The notes beneath the pieces were generated by a model, which saw only the letters and a program-made list of their open reading frames with translations, did not search any database and had not been told where the DNA came from. Positions 40,075 through 54,939 of a stretch of DNA of 64,000 nt are shown piece after piece. A program made the position numbers and the translations under genes. Source of the stretch: Proteles cristata cristata (taxonomy: Eukaryota; Chordata; Mammalia; Carnivora; Hyaenidae); assembly GCA_017311185.1 (NCBI GenBank), contig JAESUZ010001528.1, positions 124,001 to 188,000 of the forward strand, given 5' to 3'. How positions within the stretch are numbered: the stretch's first letter is position 1; each line of letters begins with the position of its first letter.

Positions 40075-40827
40075 CAGTGTGGTTTTGATTTGTATTTTCC
40101 CAAACCACACTGAGATACCACCTCACGCCGGTCAGAGTGTCTAAAACGAACAAATCAGGAGACTCTAGATGCTGGCGAGGATGTGGAGAAACGGGCACCC
40201 TCCTACACTGCTGGTGGGAATGTAAGCTGGTGCAACCCCTCTGGAAAACAGTATGGAGGTTCCTCAAAAACTTAACAATAGAACTCCCCGATGACCCAGC
40301 AGTAGCTGGGAATTTACCCAAGGGATACAGGAGTGCTGATGCATAGGGGCATATGTACCCCAATGTTCATAGCAGCACTCTCAACAATAGCCAAAACATG
40401 GAAAGAACCTAAGTGTCCATCAACTGATGAATGGATCAAGAAGATGTGGTTTATCTATACCATGGAATACTACATGGCAATGAGAAACAATGAAATCTGG
40501 CCATGTGTAGCAACATGGATGGAACTAGAGGGTGTTAGGCTGAGTGAAATAAGTCAGGCAGAGAAGGACAGATACCATATGTTTGCACATATATGTAGAT
40601 TAGGAGGAAGTTAACGGAGGATGAAGCGGGAGAAGAAAGGAAAAAATAATTGGGGAGAGGGAGGGAGGCAAACCATGAGAGACTCTGGAATGCTGAGATC
40701 AAACTGAGGGCTGAGGCGGGCTGGGGGAGAGGGGAAGGGGGGTGATGGGCATGGAGGAGAGCACTTGTTGGGATGAGCACTGGGTGTTATATGGAAACCA
40801 ACTTGACAATAAACTGTTATAAAAAAA
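40075..40827 (+). mobile_element. 5'-truncated L1 with inverted 5' end, close to an MSH4 exon
   Basis: 40102-40827 is the L1 3' end in plus orientation: ORF2 C-terminus (frame 40137-40346 with [18 protein letters not shown], then 40333-40614), G-rich 3'UTR, AATAAA and short A tail. The first 27 bases (40075-40101) are the reverse complement of the L1 sequence that precedes and overlaps the forward start, giving arms CAGTGTGGTTT and AAACCACACTG around a 16-base loop. This is the mark of twin priming. The target duplication is short (about GAAATA). The insertion lies 61 bases outside the acceptor of MSH4 exon 13. Confidence 0.85.
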
Positions 40828-41837
40828 GAAATACCTATTCTTTACTTTAATAAAAATATGCATTTCTAGGTAAAAACTAAAATAAAATATACAGATTTTA
40901 AACTGTATATTTATTTAGGTTAATCACTTTAATTTTTGAGATAAAGCATCATAAAGGAAGTCTCAAATAATGTCTGCAAAAAAAAGAAAAGATCACTTCT
41001 AAAGTTAAAGTAGGATTTTTTAACCCAGTCTTTTCTGGCACAACTATTTTTACAGGTCTTAAAATTAAAATAGCCATATAGAAATGTTAAATGGTACATT
41101 TTATCACCAAGTAACATGCATGACAGATGTAACTTTCACTCCCTCTCTCACACTTCTTAGCCTTTGCCCCACATAGGAACCTAACTCAAACTCTAACTCC
41201 ATTACTATGTCTCTACCCATTCTTTACTTCATCTATCCCCTATTATTTAGTATTACAGTGTGTATTTTAAAATCCTGAAAGCTAAATGGTTTGTTTTGGC
41301 AAAAGTTACCCCTGAGAGCAGAGAAAGCAAAATTAGAATGTGTTAGATTTTTGCAAACTGGTGTATTCTGGGGAAGATAATGTGTATTTAGGAAAAAAAT
41401 ATTTCCCTGGTGCAAAGGTTTGGCAATACTGGATTTTAAAAAGTTAAGCAGATTTCTTCACTTCAGGATTTTTAAACCTTTATAAGGCAAATATGCACTA
41501 AGAACTACCTAAAACAGGAGATGGTACAATATTTTCCAAATTCCTTTGCTCAAAAGTATCTTTGAGCTTTCCTTTTATCATTTTCCTTTTTTTATACATA
41601 CCAAGCTTCCAGAACTGTGAATGTATTGTTTGGGGTTTCTCAAAAATAAACAAATAAAAGGTTTCTACATCACTCTTAGATTAATATAACTCTTAGGTGT
41701 GGGCTAATAGGAGTAGAAGCAATATACAGAACATTCAGAAATTTGGCATGTAAAATTCAAGGAACATCTGAAAAATGTAAAGTGTAATTCTGCTAAATCA
41801 GAAACAGTAATTTCCTAGCCAACACGTTAAACTGAAC
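40828..41837. other. MSH4 intron 12, part without recognised feature
   Basis: AT-rich intron. CTCAAAAATAAACAAATAAA at about 41640 could be a SINE tail remnant. Confidence 0.4.
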
Positions 41838-41974
41838 CTTAATAAACTCTGAAGGAAGTTGATTATTGGGAAGAGCTGTACAATCCATAGTCATCTGGAT
41901 GAAAAATCCTCGAGTAGAGCTAAAACTTGTCCTTAAAGGAAGACTGTATTTTTCTGCAAGCTGCGATATCATTC
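41838..41974 (-). CDS. MSH4: MSH4 exon 12
   Basis: Minus-strand exon of 137 bases between acceptor GTTACTAG and donor GTTCAG. It completes Gly and codes [37 protein letters not shown] and QLPSEFIK, ending in phase 0. The donor GTTCAG departs from consensus at +3 to +6. The reading frame and the fit with exon 13 nevertheless support this border. Part of the clamp/lever region of the MutS fold. Confidence 0.95.
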
Positions 41975-42242
41975 CTAGTAACCAGAAACAAGAAAAACAG
42001 AAAGAATTTTAGTGAGAAAATTATTTACTGTTTAAAGAAAACATATTTTATTATTATTTTATATATAAATATGAGGGTCTTGCTACTCTTAAACTATAAA
42101 GACTTTTAATGTCTAACATAACATATTTAAGCATTCTTTTAAGAAAAAAAATGGTGGTACAAAGGTTGACATTTTAATAGGTACTTCGAAAGTAAAAAAA
42201 AATTGTAAAAATTAAAATAAAAAATAAAACTAAGACTATTTT

Positions 42243-42464
42243 GGGGGCGCCTGGGTGGCTTAGTCGGTTAAGCGTCCGACTTTCGCTTAGGTCATGATCT
42301 CGCGGTTCGTGGGTTCGAGCCCCGCGTCGGGCTCTGTGCTGACTGCCAGCTCAGAGCCTGGAGCCTGTTTCAGTCTGTGACTCCCTCTCTCTCTGACCCT
42401 CCCCTGCTCACGCTGTCTCTCTCTCCTAGAAATAAATAAAACATTAAAAAAAAAATTAAAAAAA
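42243..42464 (+). mobile_element. Young Can-SINE with perfect 17-bp target-site duplication
   Basis: Near-consensus copy with all CpGs kept (TCGCGGTTCGTGGGTTCGAG). AAAACTAAGACTATTTT occurs at 42226-42242 and at 42465-42481. It lies 250 bases upstream (in MSH4 sense) of exon 12, antisense to the gene. Confidence 0.96.
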
Positions 42465-42721
42465 AAAACTAAGACTATTTTATACTCTGTATTAGAATAT
42501 TAGATTTTTTCATTTGTTATTCATCAACTTTTTCAAAAAGGAATAGAATAATCATATAAATTATTACAATCATTAGTTCACAATAAGAAATTCTCTCCAC
42601 AAAACATATTTTGCAAAACAAAATATTCCAAAATAATGGGTGATACAAATAAAATTCCTAAAACAATCAAAATCTTCCTATCAACTTCAAACTTACCACA
42701 GAGTTATAAATATATGCATAT

Positions 42722-43607
42722 ATTTTTTAATTTAAATCCAAGTTTAACATATAGTGTTATAATGGTTTCAGGAATAGAAATTTAGTGATTCTTTCTTTAC
42801 ATATAACACCCAGTATTCATCCCAACAAGTGCCCTCCTTAATGTCCATCATCCATTTAGCTCACTCCCCACCCACCTCCTTCCAGCAACCCTGTTTGTTC
42901 TCTGTATTTAAAAGTCTCTTATGGTTTGCCTCCCTCTCTGCTTTTATCTTATGTTTCCTTCCTTTCCCCTATAGATGCTTTGTTTCTTAAATTTTACATA
43001 TGAGTGAAATCATATGATATTTATCTTTCTCTGACCAACTTATTTCACTTAGCATAACACATTCTAGTCCCATCCACGTTGTTGCAAATGGCAGATTTCA
43101 TTCTTTTTGATTGCCAGGTAATATTCTACTATACACATGCGCGCACACACATACACACACATGTATATCCACTATGTACATACCGCATATCTTTGTTACC
43201 CATTCATCAGTTGATGGACATTTGGTTCTTTCCATAATTTTGCTATTGTTGATAGCACTGCTATAAACATTGGGGGTGCATGTGCCCCTTCGAATCAACA
43301 TTTTTGTATCCTTTTGGTTTTCTTCATTGGATACTCTTTCCTTCTTTGTCAAAGATTAACTGGCCACACATTTGTAAGTACATTTCTGGGTTCTCTATTC
43401 TGTTCCATTGATCTATGTGTCTGTTTTTGTGCTAGTACTGTACTGTCTTGATGATTATAGCTTTGTAATACAACTTTTGAAGTCTGGAATTGTGATCCCT
43501 CCAGGTTTGGTTTTCTTTTTCAACATTACTTTGGCTATTTGGGGCCTTTTCTGGTTCCATACAAATTTTAGGATCATTTGTTCTAGTTCTATAAAGAATA
43601 CTGGTGT
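42722..43607 (-). mobile_element. Older L1, 3' part (interrupted by a younger L1)
   Basis: Minus-strand 3'UTR and ORF2 C-terminal sequence of an older L1 (for example ISSAINNSKIMERTKCPS.. read from 43250). It stops at 43607 and resumes at 45866/45881. A CA-rich stretch lies at 43128-43165. Decayed, many stops. Confidence 0.8.
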
Positions 43608-45865
43608 TCTAGTTTTGAGAAGTATGCTGGTGCAATTTTGATTGGGATTGCATTGAATGTGTAGATAGCTTTGGGTAGTAATGACATCTTAACTATATTT
43701 ATTCTTCCTATCCATGAGCATGGAATGTTTTTCCATTTCTTTGTATCTTCTTCAATTTCCTTCATAAGTTTTCTATAGTTTTCATCATATAGATCTCTTA
43801 TATCCTTGGTTAGGTTTATTCCGAGGTATTTTACCGTTTTTTGTGCAGTTGTGAATGGGATCAGTTTCTTGATTTCTCTTTCTGTTGCTTCATTGTTGGT
43901 GTATAAAAATGCAACTGATTTCTGTACGTTGATTTTGTACCCTGCAACTTGGCTGAATTCTTGGATCAGGTCTAGTAGGCTTCTGGTGGAGTCTGTCGGG
44001 TTTTCTATGTAGAGTATCATGTCATCTGCGAAGAGTGAAAGTTTGACTTCCTCTTTGCCAATTCTGATGCATTTGATTTCCTTTTGGTGTCTGATGGCTG
44101 ATGCTAGGACTTCCAGCACTATGTTAAACAACAGTGGTGAGAGTGGACATCCCTGCCATGTTCCTGATCTCAGGGGGAAAGCTCTGAGTTTTTCCCCGTT
44201 GAGGATGATGTTCGCTGAAGGCTTCTCATAGATGGCTTTTATGATGTTTAAGTAGGTTCCTTCTATCCCGACTTTCTCTAGAGTCTTTATTAAGAAGGGA
44301 TGCTGTATTTTGTCAAATGCTTTTTCTGCATCTATCAACAGGATCCTAAAATTTGTATGGAACCACAAAAGACCCCGAATAGCCAAAGGAATACTGAAAA
44401 ATAAAACCAGACTTTAGCCTCTACTACAAAGCTGTCATCATCAAGACAGTATGGTATTGGCACAAAAACAGACACATAGACCAATGGAACAGAAGTGAGA
44501 ACTCAGAAGTGGACCCAAAACTATACAGCCAACTAATCTTTGACAAAGCAGGAAAAAATATCCAATGGAAAAAAGACAGCCTTTTTAACAGATGGTGTTG
44601 GGAGAACTGGACAGCAACATGCAGAAGAATGAAACTAGATCATTTTCTCACACCATGCACAAAAATAAACTCAAAATGGATAAAGGACCTGAACGTGAGA
44701 CAGGAAACTGTCAATACCCTAGAGCAGAAAGCAGGAAACAACCTCCTTGACCTCCACCGCAGCAACTTCTTACTTGACACATCCCCAAAAGCAAGGGAAT
44801 CAAGAGCAAAAATAAACGATAGGGACCTCATCAATATTAAAAGCTTCTGCACAGCCAAGGAAACAACCCACAAAACTAACAGTCAACCAATGGAATGGGA
44901 AAAGCTAGTTGCAAATGACATATCAGACAAAGGGTTGATATCCTGAATCTATAAGGAACTCACCAAACTCCACGCCCGAAAAACAAACAACCCAGTGAAG
45001 AAATGGGCAGAAGATATGAACAGACACTTCTCCAAAGAGGACATCCAGATGGCCAAGAAACACATGAAACGATGCTTGGCATCCCTCCTCATCCGGGAAA
45101 TACAAATCAAACCCACACTGAGATACCACCTCACGCCAGCCAGAGTGGCTAAAATGAGCAAATCAGAGGACTCTAGATGCTGGCAAGGATGTGGAGAAAC
45201 GGGCACCCTCCTACACTGTTGGTGGGAATGTAAACTGGTACAGCCCCTCTGGAAAACAGTGTGGAGGTTCCTCAGGAAACTAACAATAGAATTCCCCTAT
45301 GACCCAGCAATAGCACTGCTAGGAATTTACCCAAGGGAAACAGAAATGCTGATGCATAGGAGCACATGTACCCCAATGTTCATAGCAGCACTCTCCACAA
45401 TAGCTAAAACCATGGAAAGAGCCTAAGTGTCCATCAATGGACAAATGGATCAAGAAGATGTGGTTTATCTATACCATGGAATACTACATGGCAATGAGAA
45501 ACAATGAAATCTGGCCATGTGTAGCAACATGGATGGACCTTGAGGGTGTTATGCTGAGCGAAATAAGTCAGGCAGAGAAGGACAAATATCATATGTTTGC
45601 ACGTATAGGATTAGGAGGAACTTGACGGAGGAACAAGGGGGAGAAGAAGGGGGGAAATAGTGGGGGAAAGGGAGAGAAGCAAACCATGAGAGACTCTTGA
45701 ATGCTGACAAAAACTGAGGACTGATGGATGTGGGGGGGAGGGGGGTGGGGCATGGAGGAGGACACTTGTGGGGATGAGCACTGAGTGTTATGTGGAAACT
45801 AATTTGACAATAAACTATTTGTAAAAAAAAAAAAATCCACCAATGGAATTTGTGGAAAAAAAAAA
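43608..45865. mobile_element. Younger L1 insertion, twin-primed (inverted 5' part, forward 3' part)
   Basis: 43608-44342 reads on the minus strand as the L1 reverse transcriptase (with [25 protein letters not shown] and an intact [15 protein letters not shown]). 44343-45834 reads on the plus strand as the directly following ORF2 C-terminal part, 3'UTR and poly(A). The two halves meet at adjacent ORF2 positions (..[12 protein letters not shown] and LKFVWNHK), as twin priming produces. AAGAATACTGGTGTT (43593-43607) and ATGAATACGGGTGTT (45866-45880) are the target duplication inside the older L1. Confidence 0.88.
44509..45625 (+). pseudogene. L1 ORF2 C-terminal part with an internal stop
   Basis: 44509-44946 is an open stretch ending DISDKGLIS and a TGA (44944-44946). 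The frame reopens in 44995-45426 with [18 protein letters not shown] (the L1 C-terminal Cys/His motif), shifts frame near 45420 and ends at 45625. The TGA replaces an AAA codon found in the older copy at about 11409. The same TGA occurs in the copy at 51796. Confidence 0.88.
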
Positions 45866-46840
45866 ATGAATACGGGTGTTATTTTGATAGGGATTGCATT
45901 GAATGCGTAGAGTGCTTCAGACAGTATTGACATTTTAACAATATTTGTTCTTCCAACCCATGAGCATAGAATGTTTTTCTATTTCATTGTGTCCCCTTCA
46001 ACTTATTTTATAAGCTTTCTATAGTTGTCAGCTTTTACCTCTTTGATTAGGTTTATTCCTATGTGTTCTACAGTTTTCAGTGCAATTGGATCAATTCCTT
46101 TATCTCTCTTTCTGCTGCTTCATTATTAGTGTATATAAATGCAACCTATTTCTGTATGCTTTGCTAAATTCATATATCAGCTATAGGAGTTTGGGGTGGA
46201 ATCTTTCGGGTTTTCACTTAGAGTATCATGTCATCTGCAAATAGTGAAAGTTTGACTTCTTCCTTGCTAATTTGGATGCATTTTTTTCTTTGTGTTGCCT
46301 AATTGCTGAGGCTAGGACTTCCAACACTATGTTGAACAACAGTGGTGAGAGTAGACATTCCTGTTGTGTTCCTGATCTTAGGAGGAAAGCTCTCAGTTTT
46401 TCCCCACTGAGGATGTTATTAGCCGTGGGTCTTTCATATGTGGCCCTTATGATCTTGAGGTATGTTCCTTCTATCCCTGCTTTCTTGAGGGTTTTTATCA
46501 AGAAAGAATGCTGTATTTTTCAAATGCTTTTTTTTCTACATGTAGTGAGAGGATCATATGGTTCTTATCATTTCTTTCATTAATGTGATGTATCATGTTG
46601 GCTGATTTGCAGATATTGTACCACCATTGTAGCCCAGGAATAAATCCCACTTGATCGTGGTGAATAATTCTTTTAATGTATTGTTAGATTCGGTTTGCTA
46701 TGTCTTGTTGAGAACTTTTGCATCCATGTTCATCAGGGAGATTCGTTTTTAATTCTCCTTTGTGGTGGGGTCTTTGTCTGGTTTTGGAATCAAGGTAATG
46801 CTTGGCTCATATATTTTTAACTTGATAACCATTAATGTTT
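45866..46840 (-). mobile_element. Older L1, RT part (continues 42722-43607)
   Basis: Minus-strand RT sequence with many disruptions (46226-46501: [38 protein letters not shown], then a frameshift at the catalytic region NFHYLQMT). It continues the older L1 that was split by the younger insertion. Confidence 0.8.
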
Positions 46841-49235
<2,395 letters not shown>

Positions 49236-49300
49236 CTCTTATCTTCTAAGGAACCACAGTAAGCCCTTAATAAAGGTGTGTTACAGTTCTTCAGAGCAAT
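49236..49300 (-). CDS. MSH4: MSH4 exon 10
   Basis: Small minus-strand exon of 65 bases after acceptor TTTTTTAACAG, coding IALKNCNTPLLRAYCGSLED, K and two bases of Arg. Recognised by similarity to the human segment and by phase (exon 9 ends in phase 0 with ..DPLK; exon 11 begins with the last base of Arg). The donor GTCTTT keeps only the GT of the consensus. Confidence 0.92.
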
Positions 49301-49613
49301 CTGTTAAAAAATAAAATAAAGATAATTAAAAATAATAAATGACACTATTCAAACATATCATTTTACATTTGTTTACTACTTTACAGTTTACCAAGGTCTT
49401 TCTTGACTTTCTTGCTTCATCTTCTCATGTGTGTACTCATAATAGATATTTTAGGTATGTAGGTGAGGACAGATGGGATCTTTCTCATTTTCAGATAAAG
49501 AACACCTGGCTAATAAAGAGGATCCACTGCTGTATTGTCCTGACTTTAATTTTTCTTGTCTGTCAGCTAATAGTTAGCATTCAAGTACTTTTTAGGGGAA
49601 GGTACTTAAATAG
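49301..49613. other. MSH4 intron 9, 3' end, no recognised feature
   Basis: AT-rich intron sequence. Confidence 0.4.
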
Positions 49614-49631
49614 CTATCACTGTACATTTAG

Positions 49632-49842
49632 TTTTTAAGTTTATTTATTTTTGAGAAGGGGGTGGCATGTGCACAAGCAGGGGAGGGGCAAAGAGAGATA
49701 CAGAGGGAATCCCAGGCAAGCTCTGCACTGTTAGGGTGCAGCCCAATGCCAACGTTGGGCTTCATCTTCCCAAAAGAGAGATCCTGACCTGATGGGAAAT
49801 CAAGAGTCAGAGGCTTAACCAACTGAGCCACTCAGACACCCA
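49632..49842 (-). mobile_element. Can-SINE, minus strand
   Basis: T-rich tail, body, and GAGCCACTCAGACACCC end. CTATCACTGTACATTTAG (49614-49631) and CTATCGTTGTGCATTTAG (49843-49860) form an 18-base target duplication with two differences. Confidence 0.9.
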
Positions 49843-49956
49843 CTATCGTTGTGCATTTAGAGTACTCTACATATAATTCTAAAATCTGGGTTTTAGCTAT
49901 GCATTAAACTAAAAAAGTGGTTTTGCATATTTATAAATAGAGCAATTTCTCCATTC

Positions 49957-50173
49957 TTTTATTTTTTTAATGTTTATTTATTTTTGAGAGGGAAAGAGAG
50001 AATGTGAGTGGGGGAGGGGGAGAGTGAGAGAGGGAGACACAGAATCTGAAACAGGTTCCAGGCTCTAGGCCGTCACACCACACAGCCCGACATGGGGCTG
50101 GAACTTGGGAATAGCGAGATCATGATCTGAGTCTAAACTGGACGCTTAACTGATTGGGCCACCCAGGCACCCC
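49957..50173 (-). mobile_element. Can-SINE, minus strand, target sequence present three times
   Basis: T-rich tail, GA-rich body (reverse of CT body), end GGGCCACCCAGGCACCCC. AGCAATTTCTCC occurs at 49941, at 50174 and a third time at 50215, the last two separated by a T-rich 28-base stretch. Confidence 0.9.
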
Positions 50174-50230
50174 AGCAATTTCTCCTTTTCATTTTTATTT
50201 ATTTATTTTTTTTTAGCAATTTCTCCATTC

Positions 50231-50606
50231 TTATATGGAAAAAGCAGTGATTTAATTTTGCTTAATGGAAACTACGAGTGGTCACTATTTGAATAAATAG
50301 AAAAAAGAAGAAAACATAGTTAACCCGAATTTTACCTACTTTAGTTTGCTATAAGGCAATGGCAATAGTAACATTTTTTGCTTATGAATAGAAAATATTT
50401 AAATACTTTCAAAAACTGTAAAAGTCATAAAAGCATAAAGAAAAACATTTAAATCATCCTCTAATTCTACCATTCTTCCAAATAAATAATCTAAACATGA
50501 TGGTATATTTCTGGTCACTTCCTCAAATAAAAAATCTTTTTATTATTGCATACTCCTTTTCTCTCCTACTTAATACTGCATCACAAGTATTAGAAACTTT
50601 TATTAG
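50231..50606. other. MSH4 intron 9, no recognised feature
   Basis: AT-rich intron sequence. Confidence 0.4.
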
Positions 50607-50880
50607 GGGCACCTGGGTGGCTCAGTGGTTAAGGACTGACTTCAGCTCAGGTCATGATCTCCTGGTTAATGAGTTCAAGCCCCACATCAGGGTCTGTGCT
50701 GACAGCTTGGATCCCAAAGCCTGTTTTGGATTTTGTGTTTCCCTTTCTCTCTGCCCTACCCTGCTCACACTCTGTCTCTGTCTCTCAAAAATAAATGCTT
50801 AAAAAATAAAAAAGGAACTGTGCCTCAAAAGTAAACACACACAAAAAGAAACTGTCTCTCAAATATAAATGCTTAAAAAA
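50607..50880 (+). mobile_element. Can-SINE with duplicated tail
   Basis: Head GGGGCACCTGGGTGGCTCAG, body, tail CTCTCAAAAATAAATGCTTA. The tail motif (CTGTCTCTCAAATATAAATG) recurs at 50850-50875 after a spacer, so the 3' end has been duplicated. Confidence 0.88.
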
Positions 50881-51505
50881 GGAAACTTTTTATAGTATAA
50901 ATTTTTAATAAGTCATATTTCACCGTCAAGAAAAGTCTGTTCCCTTAATTCTTGGTGTTGTATGCTACTTATAATTTCTCAGTCACATAAATAATGGTGC
51001 AATGACCATAACTGGGCATAAATCTTGATCAGTATTTCTCAACTGACAGAGCCATCCAGGCGCCCTAGGGCTTGGTCAATATTTCTGAAGAGTTCTTTTG
51101 GACAGATATCTAGTAATATAACAGCATCAAAAGATAGATGTTGAAAAACTTCCTTGTGAAGTTTATGTACTATCTGTACTCATACCAGCTGTCTATAAAG
51201 TTGTATGTTTTATTATTCTCTCATTAGCATTAAGTTGCATCCATTAAAGAAAAAAATCTTTGCTTCTTTGGTATATAAAAAATGACTTTAATTTATATTT
51301 CTTTGACTAATATTGAGGTTGAATATTTTTGGTATTATTAACCCCTTTGATTTCCATTTTAGAGGCATTTTGCATATTTCTATTGTTATTCTAGTATTTT
51401 CTTATGAAATTATGTAACTTTTATGAAAGAAATTAATATTTTGTCTGTTAAAAATTTTTCCTAATTTTCTTTGGCCTTTAATTTGTCTTTGACATGTCAA
51501 AGCTT
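50881..51505. other. MSH4 intron 9, mostly unassigned
   Basis: AT-rich sequence with one small SINE head fragment at 51041-51068. Old L1-like patches may be present at 51120-51480 (TTTGGACAGATATCTAG.., TGCATATTTCTATTG..), low confidence. Confidence 0.4.
51041..51068 (-). repeat. SINE head-only fragment
   Basis: CTGACAGAGCCATCCAGGCG and the following CCCTAG are the reverse complement of a Can-SINE head, without body or tail. TTGATCAGTATTTCT before and TTGGTCAATATTTCT after look like a target duplication, so only the head was kept. Confidence 0.6.
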
Positions 51506-51522
51506 AAAATTTGTGTTTTATC
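51506..51522. repeat. Target-site duplication, 5' copy (L1 51523-52693)
   Basis: AAAATTTGTGTTTTATC, repeated exactly at 52694-52710. Confidence 0.9.
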
Positions 51523-52693
51523 TCAAAATGGATAAAGGACCTGAACGTGAGACAGGAAACTATCAACACCCTAGAGGAGAAAGCAGGAAACAACCTCCTT
51601 GACCTCCACCGCAGCAACTTCTTACTTGACACATCCCCAAAAGCAAGGGAATCAAGAGCAAAAATAAACGATAGGGACCTCATCAAGATTAAAAGCTTCT
51701 GGATGGCAAAGGAAACAACCCACAGAACTAATAGGAAACCAACAGAATGGGAAAAGATAGTTGCAAATGACAGATCAGATAAAGGGTTGATATCCTGAAT
51801 CTATAAGGAACTCACCAAACTCCACACCCGAAAAACAAACAACCCAGTGAAGAAATGGGCAGAAGATATGAACAGACACTTCTCCAAAGAGGACATCCAG
51901 ATGGCCAACAGACACATGAAACGATGCTCAGCATCGCTCCTCATCAGGGAAATACAAATCAAAACCACACTGAGATACCACCTCACGCCAGCCAGAGTGG
52001 CTAAAATGAGCCAATCAGAGAACTCTAGATGCTGGCGAGGATGTGGAGAAACGGGCACCCTCCTACACTGTTGGTGGGAATGTAAACTGGTACAGCCCCT
52101 CTGGAAAACAGTGTGGAGGTTCCTCAGGAAACTAACAATAGAACTCCCCTATGACCCAGCAATAGCACTGCTAGGAATTTACCCAAGGGATACAGAAATG
52201 CTGATGCATAGGAGCACATGTACCCCAATGTTCATAGCAGCACTCTCCACAATAGCTAAAACATGGAAAGAGCCTAAGTGTCCATCAACAGATGAATGGA
52301 TCAAGAAGATGTGGTTTATCTATACCATGGAATACTACATGGCAATGAGAAACAATGAAATCTGGCCATGTGTAGCAACATGGATGGACCTTGAGGGTGT
52401 TATGCTGAGCGAAATAAGTCAGGCAGAGAAAGACAAATATCATATGTGTGCACGTATAGGAGGATTAGGAGGAACTTAACAGAGGACCAAGGGGGAGAAG
52501 AAGGGCGGAAATGGTGGGGGAAAGGGGGAGAGGCAAACCATGAGAGACTCTTGAATGCTGACAAAAACTGAGGACTGGTGGATGTTGGGGGGAGGAGGGG
52601 TGGGCATGGAAGAGGGCACTTGTGGGGATGAGCACTGGGTGTTATGTGGAAACTAATTTGACAATAAACTATTTGTAAAAAAAAAAAAAAAAA
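51523..52693 (+). mobile_element. Young 5'-truncated L1
   Basis: 1.17 kb L1 3' end: ORF2 C-terminal part, G-rich 3'UTR, AATAAACTATTTGT and a poly(A) of about 20. Perfect 17-bp target duplication. Antisense to MSH4, in intron 9. It is nearly identical to the forward half of the L1 at 43608-45865, so both come from the same recent lineage. Confidence 0.95.
51847..52479 (+). pseudogene. L1 ORF2 C-terminal fragment, still open for 210 codons
   Basis: Preceded by a TGA at 51796-51798 in the same ORF2 frame, after DRSDKGLIS. The open stretch holds the Cys/His motif [18 protein letters not shown] and ends ..ARIGGLGGT at the normal ORF2 stop. Truncated and without a promoter, so not a gene, but the lack of decay shows youth. 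Confidence 0.9.
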
Positions 52694-52710
52694 AAAATTT
52701 GTGTTTTATC
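52694..52710. repeat. Target-site duplication, 3' copy (L1 51523-52693)
   Basis: Exact copy of 51506-51522. Confidence 0.9.
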
Positions 52711-52920
52711 AAATTTATCAGTTTTGAAGGATGATGTATTATACTTTTTTCATTCTAAGAAAGATGGCGACCTTTTTTAAATCTTTTGCCAAATTGTTTT
52801 CATTATATAATATTTATTAGAATGAACTCTGCAACAAAATTCTTCCACATTTTCCATTATTTTTTCTTTTAAAAAAGAAGTTCTTCCTTGTCACCTTAAT
52901 GTTTAAAAATGTTTTGCACA

Positions 52921-53028
52921 GGGGCACCTGGCTGGCTCCATTGGTAGAGCATGAGATTCCTGAACTCAGGGTTATGCATTTGAGCCCCGCAATGGGGGGT
53001 AGAGATTATTTAAATAAATAAATGTTTA
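52921..53028 (+). mobile_element. Short Can-SINE variant
   Basis: GGGGCACCTGGCTGGCTCCA, TTGGTAGAGCATGAGATTC, TTTGAGCCCCGCAATGGGGG, GTAGAGATTATTTAAATAAA. No CT-rich body. Confidence 0.8.
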
Positions 53029-53939
<911 letters not shown>

Positions 53940-54939
53940 CTATTAAGATAAAGACCCAAATGTGGATGCCATAAATATGTAATACAAGAATGGGTTTTCG
54001 TCTTGAACATTCTACATTGATCATATTCATACATTTTGATATATTAACTACCCAGTATACCAGCATAGACAATACAGATGATAGTTACAATTACTGACCC
54101 ATCATAATAAGCCTAGTGCACTAGTTTCCAGAAAGTCTGACAATGAGAAGAGGTCATCTCATTGTGTCCAACTTTCATTTCTACTTCAGCCCCTTGGGTC
54201 CAGCTTAACCTACAGTAGTGATAGAAGATACAGTTCAATCCTAAATGGTACCAAGAGACTTAAAATTAATTGAAAAAGGCACAAAGTGTATTTGAGGAAA
54301 GATAATATTTGAAAAGCTACATCCAAACCTCCCAGGTAGTTACAGAATGACACAAATTTCCCTCATTAGTTCTTGTTTGTGCAAGTGAAACAATTTCCAT
54401 AATTCCAGTTGTCCAAATTAATTATAGCTTTTCAAAGTAAATCAACATCAGCATTCAAAATTTTACAAATAAATTTCTTGTAAATCAAACTGTACTATCC
54501 CTAGAACCAAACAGTGGTACTAAACCTGGGGAAATGAAGAATGTTTTCTGAATGGATAAATTTACCATACAGACAAGGAGTTTTAGGATATTACATTATG
54601 ATATAATATACTTGACATAGCACTGTTTCCTTTGTAGTCTTCCGACCTATATCCCTATTGCCCAATACCTGACCTATTTCCTAAAGCACAATACCTGGAC
54701 TGTTTGGTGACCATATGAGTCAATTTAGAAGAAATCCCAAAATAAATATTAGCCCCAAAACAAGTTACTTCATGCTCTCAATAGATCTCCAAAACTGGAA
54801 GATTAAAAAGTAAATAATAGTCACCAACAGAAGACAGCTTTCATCCCTATTACCAAAGGAGAATATCTTCCAAAAATACCAATTTGCCCTTGAAGAACAA
54901 GGTAGAAGGATTAAATCTAATGAATATCTGCTTATAATA
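53940..54939. other. MSH4 intron 8, no recognised feature
   Basis: No exon, repeat or coding stretch recognised in this kilobase. Confidence 0.45.
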
